Below, piece after piece: positions 1-5,397 of a DNA stretch of 5,397 nucleotides. The position numbers and the translations under genes were made by a program. Numbering within the stretch: the stretch's first letter is position 1; each line of letters begins with the position of its first letter. Origin of the DNA: Chlorobiaceae bacterium (GTDB lineage: Bacteria > Bacteroidota > Chlorobiia > Chlorobiales > Chlorobiaceae); NCBI GenBank assembly GCA_013336025.1, contig JAAXUM010000145.1, forward strand, positions 1 to 5,397. The letters are read 5' to 3'. The notes under the pieces were generated by a model. The model saw only the letters and a list, made by a program, of their open reading frames with translations. It was not told the DNA's origin and did not search any database.

Positions 1-1344
1 TGCGCGAAGATGGTTTCTGAAAGCAAGGCTTGTGACAAGGTTGATCACTTTTTTTGGATTGTAGAGGGTTCTTGCAATAATGTGCTTCCATGAGTAAACG
101 CCTGTATAGCTTCTCAATACCTTGTATTGGAAGAGCAGCGGTTCGTATCGGTCAGATTTGATGACAAGGTGAAGGGCATTGTATTTTTCCCAGTTTTCAT
201 TGGTAATCAGTCCCTTTTCCTTGTAGTCCAGATACATCTGGGTACCGGGATAAGGGGTGATGATCTGAAAAATCGGCATGAAAATATGGTTTTTTGTAAC
301 AAACCTGACCAGTTCATCAATGTCCTCAAAGGTATCGATTGCAGGGTTAAAGAGAAAGTTTCCCTGAATATTCAGTCCGGCTTTTCGGCAGTCGTCAATA
401 ATTTTTGAATATTTTTCAGCCGAGTTGACATGTCCTTTATTGTAGGCTTCAAGTGTGCTCTGCTTGATGGACTCAAGCCCTGCAAGGACAAAATTGCACC
501 CGGCATCCACAAGTTTCCTGACGGTTTTGGGATCCTCAAGAAAGTTGACACTCAGAAAAACACTGAACGTAATATCGCACTCCTTAAGCAGGTCAAGTGA
601 TTCCCACAACTTTTTTTTGTTTATGCCGAGGTTTTCGTCAGTCAGCATGAACCAGGGTTTGGCAGTACGTCCGCTGGCCTTGAAAAAGTGTTTTTTTGCC
701 GCGTCGATCTGTTCCTTAAGAAGTTCAGGTTTTTGTGAGCGATACTGTTTTCCTGTAAAGTTTGGCGTTACACAGAAAGAGCAGTTGAAGGGGCAGCCCC
801 TTGTAAGATAAATTGGTATGGATTTTGTTCCGTCAACCTTCTGTCGTTTTGTTGCTTTGGCAATTCGCGCATAGTCAATTGGAGTAATCTCCTTTACCGG
901 CGGGAAATCTTTCGAGTTATAGTTAGTTTTCAGGCGATTGTTTGCAACATCGTCGAGCACTGTTGTCCAGAGGTTATCAGCTTCTCCGACAACAATGCAG
1001 TCAGCGTGACTGGCGGCTTCTTCAGGGTTGAAGGATATATGCAGTCCGCCAAGAACAACTTTTTTGCCGTGCGCCCTGAATGTATCGGCAATTTCATATG
1101 CTCTTGTTGCTTCTATCGTTCGAGAAGTGATGCCGACAAGATCGTAATCTCCGTCGAAATTTATATCGTCGTGAAAATGTTCATCAACCAGCTCAATCTC
1201 ATGTTGCGGGGGAGTAAGACTTACCAGAACAGCGAGCGCCATATGAAACAGGGGCTTCTGGTTACTGTCCTCGTCCATTTTTCCTTGCGGGGAGATCAGC
1301 AGGATTTTGAGTGATCTTGTTTCTTCAGGTTTCAGCGTGTACAT
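1..1344 (-). CDS. bchQ: Radical SAM/B12-binding C-8 methyltransferase of bacteriochlorophyll c/d/e synthesis (BchQ), 3'-truncated
   Basis: I read this gene by translating the reverse complement: 448 codons run without a stop from ATG at 1344 to the window edge, so the C-terminus is missing. Residues about 12-140 form a cobalamin-binding Rossmann-like domain (start KILLISP, then [15 protein letters not shown] near 96-110 and VVGEAD near 118-123). The radical SAM core follows, with the 4Fe-4S motif CPFNCSFC (Cys184, Cys188, Cys191). A later PYPGTQMY near 364-371 is typical of B12-dependent BchE-like radical SAM proteins. Known for the family: BchQ uses SAM to methylate the C-8 ethyl side chain of the BChl c/d/e precursor, giving propyl, isobutyl or neopentyl groups that help low-light adaptation. 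BchR (C-12 methylation) is a close paralogue. I prefer BchQ because the divergent neighbour is a BchF/BchV hydratase, as recalled for C. tepidum CT1777/CT1776. The start is chosen because the B12 domain begins 11 residues later; there is no good Shine-Dalgarno. Confident as a radical SAM/B12 bch enzyme, somewhat less so on Q versus R. Confidence 0.88.
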   Translation of the reverse strand, partial: MYTLKPEETRSLKILLISPQGKMDEDSNQKPLFHMALAVLVSLTPPQHEIELVDEHFHDDINFDGDYDLVGITSRTIEATRAYEIADTFRAHGKKVVLGGLHISFNPEEAASHADCIVVGEADNLWTTVLDDVANNRLKTNYNSKDFPPVKEITPIDYARIAKATKRQKVDGTKSIPIYLTRGCPFNCSFCVTPNFTGKQYRSQKPELLKEQIDAAKKHFFKASGRTAKPWFMLTDENLGINKKKLWESLDLLKECDITFSVFLSVNFLEDPKTVRKLVDAGCNFVLAGLESIKQSTLEAYNKGHVNSAEKYSKIIDDCRKAGLNIQGNFLFNPAIDTFEDIDELVRFVTKNHIFMPIFQIITPYPGTQMYLDYKEKGLITNENWEKYNALHLVIKSDRYEPLLFQYKVLRSYTGVYSWKHIIARTLYNPKKVINLVTSLAFRNHLRA

Positions 1345-1354
1345 CCGGTAAAAC

Positions 1355-1381
1355 TGACAAAATTTAAAAGACTTGACAAAA
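1355..1381. repeat. Two direct copies of TGACAAAA just upstream of bchQ
   Basis: TGACAAAA occurs at 1355-1362 and again at 1374-1381 (19 bp start to start, close to two helical turns), ending 10 bp before the bchQ start codon. The second copy is part of TTGACA (1373-1378), which resembles a plus-strand -35 box but has no good -10 at 17 bp. It may be an operator, or chance in an AT-rich stretch. Confidence 0.3.
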
Positions 1382-1424
1382 AACCGCTTTGGCTCAGTTG
1401 TTGATGTCGATCGGAAAAATAAAT

Positions 1425-1439
1425 GAACTATAAAAGTTC
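1425..1439. promoter_or_regulatory. Inverted repeat GAACT-N5-AGTTC, candidate operator
   Basis: A perfect 5-bp inverted repeat with a 5-bp AT centre (ATAAA). It overlaps the best -10-like hexamer for bchQ on the minus strand (TATAGT, 1427-1432), so a dimeric regulator bound here would control bchQ. Five-base arms are short and can arise by chance. Confidence 0.28.
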
Positions 1440-1453
1440 GCCAATTTAATCAA
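1427..1453 (-). promoter_or_regulatory. Candidate bchQ promoter
   Basis: On the minus strand TTGATT (1453-1448) and TATAGT (1432-1427) resemble -35 and -10 boxes. The -10 matches consensus at five of six bases and the -35 at four or five, depending on alignment. The 15-bp spacer is short. Transcription would start near 1420, giving a leader of about 75 bases before the bchQ ATG. This is a weak prediction, and the AT-rich context yields many such matches. Confidence 0.25.
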
Positions 1454-1515
1454 AAAAACAACCATCCGTACTATTGAAAAACCCCGATGGTGAGAGATAT
1501 TTTCTTTGCAGCATA

Positions 1516-1546
1516 AGGGCTAATGGGTTGTCGCCCTCTTTTTTCT
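1516..1546 (+). terminator. Small hairpin followed by T tract (terminator- or attenuator-like)
   Basis: AGGGC (1516-1520) pairs with GCCCT (1533-1537) across a 12-base loop, followed by CTTTTTTC. The 5-bp stem is short for an intrinsic terminator, but the position and the T run on the plus strand fit a leader attenuator or a weak terminator upstream of bchV. No plus-strand gene ends before it, so a plain terminator role has no obvious client. Confidence 0.22.
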
Positions 1547-1559
1547 CTCCCTTCTATTT

Positions 1560-1568
1560 TGCTATATT
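1560..1568 (+). promoter_or_regulatory. Candidate extended -10 promoter for bchV
   Basis: TG-C-TATATT is an extended -10 motif (TGn plus a five-of-six match to TATAAT). No -35 box lies at the right distance; the space upstream is a pyrimidine tract, which is acceptable for extended -10 promoters. Transcription would start near 1575, leaving a leader of about 69 bases before bchV. An AAGGA at 1606-1610 lies too far from the ATG to act as its Shine-Dalgarno. Confidence 0.33.
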
Positions 1569-1643
1569 GCACGCTTTATGGTACCAGACCCCCTGTATTC
1601 TGCTGAAGGACGTTTTTGTTAACCGTGTATTACGTTTTTCGAC

Positions 1644-2117
1644 ATGCCGCGTTATACTCCTGAACAACTCGCCATGCGCAACGCTTCTGTATGGACAGAG
1701 ATACAGGTTATTCTCGCGCCTGTTCAATTTCTGATATTCATAGCAGGGGTTACCATAACCGTTTTGTTTGCCAACGGGATACTGGTAAACGGTTTTTACT
1801 GGGTAAGTCTGGCTATCCTTTTCAAAACACTTTTTTTTGCCGTTCTCTTTATCACCGGGATGTTTTTTGAAAAGGAGATTTTTAACCAATGGGTCTATTC
1901 CAGGGACTTTCTCTGGGAAGATGTCGGCAGTACCGTTGCCGCTGTATTTCATCTTCTTTATTTCGTCATGGCCTATCTCGGCTATTCACAGGAGGTACTT
2001 ATCCGGGAAGCTTTTCTTGCCTACCTTTCCTACCTGCTCAATGCCATGCAGTACCTGATGAGGATCATTCTCGAAAAAAATAATGAAAAAAAACTTCGTC
2101 TTGAAGGGGAAATCTGA
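1644..2117 (+). CDS. bchV: 3-vinyl (bacterio)chlorophyllide hydratase, BchF/BchV family
   Basis: The 157-residue product begins [15 protein letters not shown], the characteristic BchF/BchV N-terminus, followed by W17-T-E and [10 protein letters not shown] (about 23-32). Other family features are FEKEIF (75-80), FLWEDV (89-94) and a C-terminal [11 protein letters not shown] (130-140). Hydropathy suggests four membrane helices, at about 22-44, 51-74, 95-114 and 121-143, then a charged tail. Known: these integral membrane enzymes add water to the C-3 vinyl group to give the 3-(1-hydroxyethyl) group, which in chlorosome BChl c/d/e is needed for self-aggregation. Green sulfur bacteria carry both bchF and bchV. 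I choose bchV from its position beside a bchQ-type gene; sequence alone does not separate the two firmly. The frame is closed by TAA at 1620-1622 and the ATG matches family starts, so the start is firm despite no visible Shine-Dalgarno. It probably heads a plus-strand cluster, with the next gene 33 bp downstream. Confidence 0.88.
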   Translation: MPRYTPEQLAMRNASVWTEIQVILAPVQFLIFIAGVTITVLFANGILVNGFYWVSLAILFKTLFFAVLFITGMFFEKEIFNQWVYSRDFLWEDVGSTVAAVFHLLYFVMAYLGYSQEVLIREAFLAYLSYLLNAMQYLMRIILEKNNEKKLRLEGEI

Positions 2118-2150
2118 CTCTTAAAAAAATATCAAGACAAATCGCAAAGC

Positions 2151-2375
2151 ATGAAATACGGTTTTACAACGCTCTGGAACATCACGTTTGCTTTCGTAGG
2201 ACCGGCATGGCTTGTTCTTGTCTGGATGATCTGGTCCTCAGGCCAGTTGAAGACACCGGATGAACAAATGATCTATCTGGCACTCGTGATACCCGGCTTT
2301 GTTGTTATCTATCTTTCCGGTTTTATTATTGAACGGCGTCATAACAAGAAACAGCAACGATCAGAAAAAGCATGA
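2151..2375 (+). CDS. Small two-helix membrane protein, unknown function
   Basis: The 74-residue product has two likely membrane helices, at about 7-29 (aromatic-rich, with W9, W20, W25, W28) and 41-60. They are joined by a short polar loop (GQLKTPDEQ, 31-39), and a strongly basic tail follows (ERRHNKKQQR, 61-70). By the positive-inside rule the tail is probably cytoplasmic, which would also place the N-terminus inside. It starts 33 bp after the hydratase on the same strand, so cotranscription is likely. There is no clear Shine-Dalgarno, as for its neighbours. I do not recognise a family. The coherent hydropathy pattern, the tidy fit between two genes and the absence of an overlapping competitor support a real gene. 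A role with BchV, such as a membrane partner or pigment-enzyme scaffold, is inferred only from position. Confidence 0.7.
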   Translation: MKYGFTTLWNITFAFVGPAWLVLVWMIWSSGQLKTPDEQMIYLALVIPGFVVIYLSGFIIERRHNKKQQRSEKA

Positions 2376-2456
2376 ACATTGATTTCGGATCGCCTTTTCC
2401 TCGAATAATTTTCATTGAACAAGTCCTTATAACAGGGTAAGAAGTAATAGTTTTCT

Positions 2457-4574
2457 ATGCAGAACCTCTGGAACGAAAATGATTTTCAGTGCTTTGTGCA
2501 GGCACAGAAAAGCGTCAATGACACCACTTCTGAACTTGCGGAACTGGTTTATGCTTCTCGTCTGCTTGGACGGGAGAGCTCTCTTGTGATGCATGGCGGC
2601 GGTAATACCTCAGTGAAAAAAGAGCTGCATGATATTATCGGCAATACTGTTAATGTTATTTACATCAAAGGCAGCGGCATTGATCTTGCCGATGTTGATG
2701 CTTATGACTTTACAGCGGTTCGCCTGGAGCCGCTGCAGAAGCTTCAGCATCTGTATGCAACAGGGGAGAGGCGGAGCGACGATGATATTCGCAGGTTTTC
2801 GACAAACGAATTCAAACATTTTCTTTATCTGAATCTCTTTCAGCTCACGGATCACATTGTGAGCAACTCGCTTTCACCCTCGATTGAAACGCTGCTTCAT
2901 GCGTTTCTTCCTCATCGCTATATTTTTCATACACACTCGCTTGCTCTGCTTACCCTGAGCAATCAGGCAGATGGCGGGGTGCGAGTTCGTGATGAGTTTG
3001 GCGATGAGTTTGGTTTTCTTCCCTATATTCAGCCTGGTCTTGGCCTTGCACGTTCGGCTGCTGAAGCATACAGGGAAAATCCGGATATTAGCGGTCTTGT
3101 TCTGCACAAGCATGGTCTGGTAACTTTTGGCGCCAGTGCCTTAGAGGCGTATACCAGAATGATTGAGAATGTTACGAGACTCGAGAATTGCATTGCCAGG
3201 GCTGCAAGAAAAACACGCATACCGGTAATTCTTCCTGAAGAGATTGCTCTGCCTGAGAAGGTTGCTCCTGTTATTCGGGGAGCTGTGGTACAGGAAATGG
3301 TGCCGGGTACACGCCAGTACCATCAGTTTATTCTTGATTTTCGAACATCTCCGGCTATTCTTGACTATGTCAATAGTTCTGATCTCCCGGCTATGAGCAG
3401 AAAAGGGGCCATGACTCCGGATTTTATCATTCGTACCAAAAATCAGCCGCTTGTACTTCAGGCTCCTGACGCCCGGGATATCGAGAGTTTCAAGCGCAGT
3501 GTTCATGAAGCTGTTCAGTGCTACCAGGAGAACTACACGGATTATTTCGAGCGCCAGAAAATTGCAAGCGGTATGCAGGTATCCATGCTTGATTCGCTGC
3601 CGAGGGTTGTTCTTGTGCCCGGATTAGGACTTTTTGGTCTCGGCAAAACAGCAAAAGCAGCAAGAGTCAATGCTGATATAGCATCAAGTACGGCTGCCGC
3701 CATTCTTGATGCCGAGTCAATCGGAGAGTTTGAGTCAATATCTGAACGTGAAGCTTTTGCCATTGAGTACTGGGACATGGAGCAGTCCAAAGTGAACAAG
3801 ATTCATCACGATGTTTTTGCAGGTAAAATTGTTCTTGTAACCGGAGCTGCCAGCGGGATCGGGCTTGCTACGGCTAAAGCCTTTCGCCGGAAGGGCGCTG
3901 AACTTGTTATCCTCGATCTGAGTTATGACGCGCTTGAAAAGGCTAAAGAGGCTCTTGGAGAGAGTACGCTTGCCATAACCTGTGATGTGACCGATCGTCA
4001 GGCGGTGAAAAGCGCATTTGATCTTGCCTGTCGTACGTTCGGAGGTGTTGATATCATGGTTTCAAACGTAGGTGTCGCTTTGCAGGGAAGAATCGGGGAT
4101 GTTTCTGATGAAGTGCTTCGGAAGAGTTTTGAACTGAATTTTTTTTCGCATCAATCCATTGCCCAGGAGGCAGTGAGAGTCATGAGATTGCAGGGTACCG
4201 GCGGCGTTCTTCTTTTCAATGTATCAAAACAGGCGGTAAATCCCGGACCCGATTTCGGCCCTTATGGTCTTCCTAAAGCCGCTACACTTTTTCTTGTTCG
4301 CCAGTACGCGCTTGACCATGGACGTGATGGCATCCGCTCAAACGGTGTGAATGCTGACCGGATCCGAAGTGGCCTTTTGACAGAGGAGATGATCAAGGCT
4401 CGTTCACAGGCTCGCGGTCTGAGTGAAAAGGAGTATATGGCGGGAAATCTTCTCCAGCTTGAAGTGACAGCCGAGGATGTTGCTGATGCTTTTGTTCATC
4501 TGGCTCTTGAAACCAGGACAACAGGTTCGATAACGACAGTGGACGGAGGAAATATTGCAGCGGCACTCCGCTGA
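2457..4574 (+). CDS. Bifunctional class II aldolase / short-chain dehydrogenase (RhaD/YuxG-like fusion)
   Basis: The 705-residue cytosolic protein has two enzymes in tandem. Residues about 20-260 are a zinc class II (FucA/RhaD/adducin-head) aldolase: phosphate-binding HGGGNTSVK (46-54), a likely catalytic Glu144 in PSIETLLH, and zinc ligands His158 and His160 (HTH) plus His219 (HKHG). A linker conserved in the family follows (LVPGLGLFGLGKTAKAAR, 386-403). Residues about 455-705 are an SDR: TGAASGIG (462-469), Asp487 after the second strand suggesting NAD(H) preference, CDVTD (509-513), Asn561, Ser590, Tyr603 and Lys607 (YGLPK), and a terminal VDGGN. All catalytic residues are present and the length fits the fusion family. 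Known members split rhamnulose-1-phosphate into DHAP and lactaldehyde and oxidise the aldehyde. No rhamnose kinase or isomerase is nearby, so the real substrate is probably another ketose-1-phosphate, perhaps 5-deoxyribulose- or methylthioribulose-1-phosphate (inference). The start has only a weak purine stretch (GGTAAGAAG, 2436-2444) upstream. It lies 81 bp after the small membrane gene. Confidence 0.92.
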   Translation: MQNLWNENDFQCFVQAQKSVNDTTSELAELVYASRLLGRESSLVMHGGGNTSVKKELHDIIGNTVNVIYIKGSGIDLADVDAYDFTAVRLEPLQKLQHLYATGERRSDDDIRRFSTNEFKHFLYLNLFQLTDHIVSNSLSPSIETLLHAFLPHRYIFHTHSLALLTLSNQADGGVRVRDEFGDEFGFLPYIQPGLGLARSAAEAYRENPDISGLVLHKHGLVTFGASALEAYTRMIENVTRLENCIARAARKTRIPVILPEEIALPEKVAPVIRGAVVQEMVPGTRQYHQFILDFRTSPAILDYVNSSDLPAMSRKGAMTPDFIIRTKNQPLVLQAPDARDIESFKRSVHEAVQCYQENYTDYFERQKIASGMQVSMLDSLPRVVLVPGLGLFGLGKTAKAARVNADIASSTAAAILDAESIGEFESISEREAFAIEYWDMEQSKVNKIHHDVFAGKIVLVTGAASGIGLATAKAFRRKGAELVILDLSYDALEKAKEALGESTLAITCDVTDRQAVKSAFDLACRTFGGVDIMVSNVGVALQGRIGDVSDEVLRKSFELNFFSHQSIAQEAVRVMRLQGTGGVLLFNVSKQAVNPGPDFGPYGLPKAATLFLVRQYALDHGRDGIRSNGVNADRIRSGLLTEEMIKARSQARGLSEKEYMAGNLLQLEVTAEDVADAFVHLALETRTTGSITTVDGGNIAAALR

Positions 4575-4600
4575 CCTTTAAATTGAAGAAAGAGTATAAT
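4571..4600 (+). promoter_or_regulatory. Candidate internal promoter ahead of the LsrF-like gene
   Basis: A perfect TATAAT lies at 4595-4600, with CTGACC (4571-4576, four of six to TTGACA) 18 bp upstream, overlapping the stop codon of the aldolase/SDR gene. Transcription would begin near 4607, leaving a leader of about 20 bases that still includes the Shine-Dalgarno. It is the best sigma70-like match in the window and suggests that the last gene can be expressed apart from the upstream cluster. Confidence 0.42.
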
Positions 4601-4613
4601 AACCTTTGAAAAC

Positions 4614-4618
4614 AGGAG
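4614..4618 (+). promoter_or_regulatory. Shine-Dalgarno AGGAG of the LsrF-like gene
   Basis: AGGAG sits 9 bases before the ATG at 4628. It is the only strong ribosome-binding site in the window and fixes this start. The other three plus-strand genes lack one, which hints at stronger translation of this gene. Confidence 0.75.
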
Positions 4619-4627
4619 CGTGACAGT

Positions 4628-5397
4628 ATGGCGGAATATGATAAAGACAAACAGGCTAAAGAGTATTATCTCGATACTCCGGTCAATAATTATGGTTTCT
4701 TTCTCAAAGGAGCACACTCGCTTGACTGGGGGATGAAAAACCGGTTGTCGAGGATTTTTCGTCCTGATACCGGAAAAACGGTGATGTTCGCCATTGATCA
4801 TGGCTATTTCCAGGGTCCGACAACCGGTCTTGAACGCCCGGACGTGAACATTGTGCCGCTGATGCCTCAGGCGGATGCGATCATGCTGACTCGCGGGATG
4901 CTGCGTACCACCGTTCCTCCTTCGCTGAACAAGGCGATCGTCATGCGCTGCAGCGGAGGCCCGAGCATTCTTAAAGAACTATCCGATGAAGAACTGGCTG
5001 TAGATATTGAGGATGCAATCAGGATGAATGTTGCTGCCATTACTTTGCAGGTTTTTATTGGTGGCGAGTTTGAGACCAGATCTATCCATAACATGACACG
5101 GCTTGTTGATATGGGCCTTCGCTATGGCATTCCTGTTATGGCTGTGACGGCCGTAGGGAAAGACATGGTGCGTGATGCCAAATATTTCAGGCTTGCCTGC
5201 AGGATTTCCGCTGAACTCGGAGCCCAGATTGTTAAAACCTATTATGTTCCTGAAGAGTTTGAAACTGTGGTTTCTTCATGTCCGGTACCTATCGTGATGG
5301 CCGGAGGCAAAAAGATCTCCGAGCTTGATGCTCTCGACATGTCCTATCGCGCTATACAGGAGGGTGCGGCCGGTGTTGACATGGGTCGAAACATTTT
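4628..5397 (+). CDS. lsrF: LsrF-type class I aldolase/thiolase, 3'-truncated
   Basis: The reading frame runs 256 full codons to the window edge. It closely follows E. coli LsrF as I remember it: [11 protein letters not shown] (26-36), RLSRIF (39-44), [20 protein letters not shown] (49-68), AVGKDMVRD (175-183), IVKTYY (201-206), CPVPIV (218-223), AGGKK (225-229), and [11 protein letters not shown] at the edge. Lys203 sits exactly where the Schiff-base lysine of LsrF lies, and Asp57-His58 are kept in the DHG motif. LsrF is about 291 residues, so roughly 35 are missing. Known: E. coli LsrF transfers the acetyl group of 3-hydroxy-5-phosphonooxypentane-2,4-dione, from autoinducer-2 breakdown, to CoA, giving DHAP and acetyl-CoA. 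No other lsr gene is visible, so a role in quorum-signal breakdown is doubtful here. The neighbouring DHAP-forming aldolase suggests a shared phospho-sugar pathway. The symbol marks the family, not a proven substrate. The start has a good Shine-Dalgarno 9 bases upstream. Confidence 0.88.
   Translation, partial: MAEYDKDKQAKEYYLDTPVNNYGFFLKGAHSLDWGMKNRLSRIFRPDTGKTVMFAIDHGYFQGPTTGLERPDVNIVPLMPQADAIMLTRGMLRTTVPPSLNKAIVMRCSGGPSILKELSDEELAVDIEDAIRMNVAAITLQVFIGGEFETRSIHNMTRLVDMGLRYGIPVMAVTAVGKDMVRDAKYFRLACRISAELGAQIVKTYYVPEEFETVVSSCPVPIVMAGGKKISELDALDMSYRAIQEGAAGVDMGRNI

Larger units (their letters stand above)
1345..1643. promoter_or_regulatory. Divergent bchQ/bchV control region
   Basis: These 299 bases separate two divergently transcribed pigment genes and hold no convincing coding sequence. 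The part next to bchQ (about 1345-1460) is very AT-rich with A/T runs. It contains a repeated TGACAAAA, a GAACT-N5-AGTTC inverted repeat and a possible minus-strand promoter. The part next to bchV (about 1510-1643) holds a small hairpin followed by a pyrimidine/T tract and an extended -10-like element. Known: both enzymes adjust the chlorosome pigment pool, so shared control is plausible. Inference: light- or redox-responsive regulation acts here, but no regulator binding site is recognised with certainty. Confidence 0.7.

Noticed and set aside
127..1314. Plus-strand open frames at 127-408, 455-811 and 1006-1314
   Set aside because: They lie inside and antisense to the uninterrupted minus-strand radical SAM gene, and their translations show no domain or family-like pattern.
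1..1344. BchE (Mg-protoporphyrin ester oxidative cyclase) as the identity of the minus-strand gene
   Set aside because: The domain order is shared, but pairing with a BchF/BchV hydratase and the N-terminal sequence fit the BchQ/BchR methyltransferase group better. Full-length comparison would settle it.
1401..1414. CRP/FNR-like box TTGAT-N4-ATCGG in the divergent region, with a loosely similar TTGATTTCGGATC at 2379-2391
   Set aside because: The first matches only eight of ten core positions and its right half is imperfect; the second has different half-site spacing. Not enough for a regulator call.
1474..2083. Other open frames over the bchV region: 1474-1734, 1837-2058 and 1889-2083 on plus, 1554-1952 on minus
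   Set aside because: All overlap the recognised hydratase in other frames, and their translations have no recognisable motifs.
2457..4574. A dedicated rhamnose catabolic operon
   Set aside because: The fusion resembles rhizobial RhaD, but no rhamnose isomerase, kinase, transporter or regulator is present, and green sulfur bacteria are not known to grow on rhamnose.
2610..5094. Minus-strand and alternative-frame open frames inside the aldolase/SDR and LsrF-like genes
   Set aside because: The plus-strand frames carry complete catalytic motifs; the others are low-complexity or basic shadow translations.
1..5397. CRISPR array, tRNA or rRNA, insertion sequence or prophage
   Set aside because: No regularly spaced repeats, cloverleaf-like segments, transposase motifs or terminal inverted repeats were seen on either strand.

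Overview
The window looks like chromosomal DNA from a green sulfur bacterium (Chlorobiales). It pairs a divergent radical-SAM/B12 methyltransferase of the BchQ type with a BchF/BchV-type 3-vinyl (bacterio)chlorophyllide hydratase. From memory, these are neighbours in Chlorobaculum tepidum (CT1777 and CT1776). Base composition is moderate with AT-rich intergenic stretches, and Shine-Dalgarno sites are mostly weak. The species cannot be fixed from this window.

Layout: positions 1-1344 (minus strand) carry a 448-codon, 3'-truncated radical SAM protein, the probable C-8 side-chain methyltransferase BchQ. Positions 1345-1643 are a divergent, AT-rich control region with candidate promoters, a small inverted repeat and a hairpin. 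The plus strand then carries the hydratase (1644-2117), a 74-residue two-helix membrane protein of unknown function (2151-2375), a 705-residue class II aldolase/short-chain dehydrogenase fusion (2457-4574), and a 3'-truncated LsrF-type class I aldolase/thiolase (4628 to the window edge). No RNA genes, CRISPR arrays, insertion sequences or phage genes were seen.

How the parts fit: BchQ adds methyl groups to the C-8 ethyl group of the bacteriochlorophyll c/d/e precursor. BchV hydrates the C-3 vinyl group and is thought to act preferentially on the more heavily C-8-alkylated pigments, so the divergent pair makes sense for tuning chlorosome pigments. The downstream pair looks like phospho-ketose carbon salvage. 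A zinc aldolase would split a ketose-1-phosphate into DHAP and an aldehyde, a fused SDR would act on the aldehyde or a related sugar, and an LsrF-type enzyme would handle another phosphorylated C5 dione/ketose. In C. tepidum I recall the RuBisCO-like protein gene (CT1772) lying a few genes beyond bchV, so this window may end just before it.

The most interesting idea is inference: this cluster may recycle 5'-deoxyadenosine or methylthioadenosine, by-products of SAM enzymes. Radical SAM enzymes of bacteriochlorophyll synthesis, such as the BchQ next door, release 5'-deoxyadenosine.
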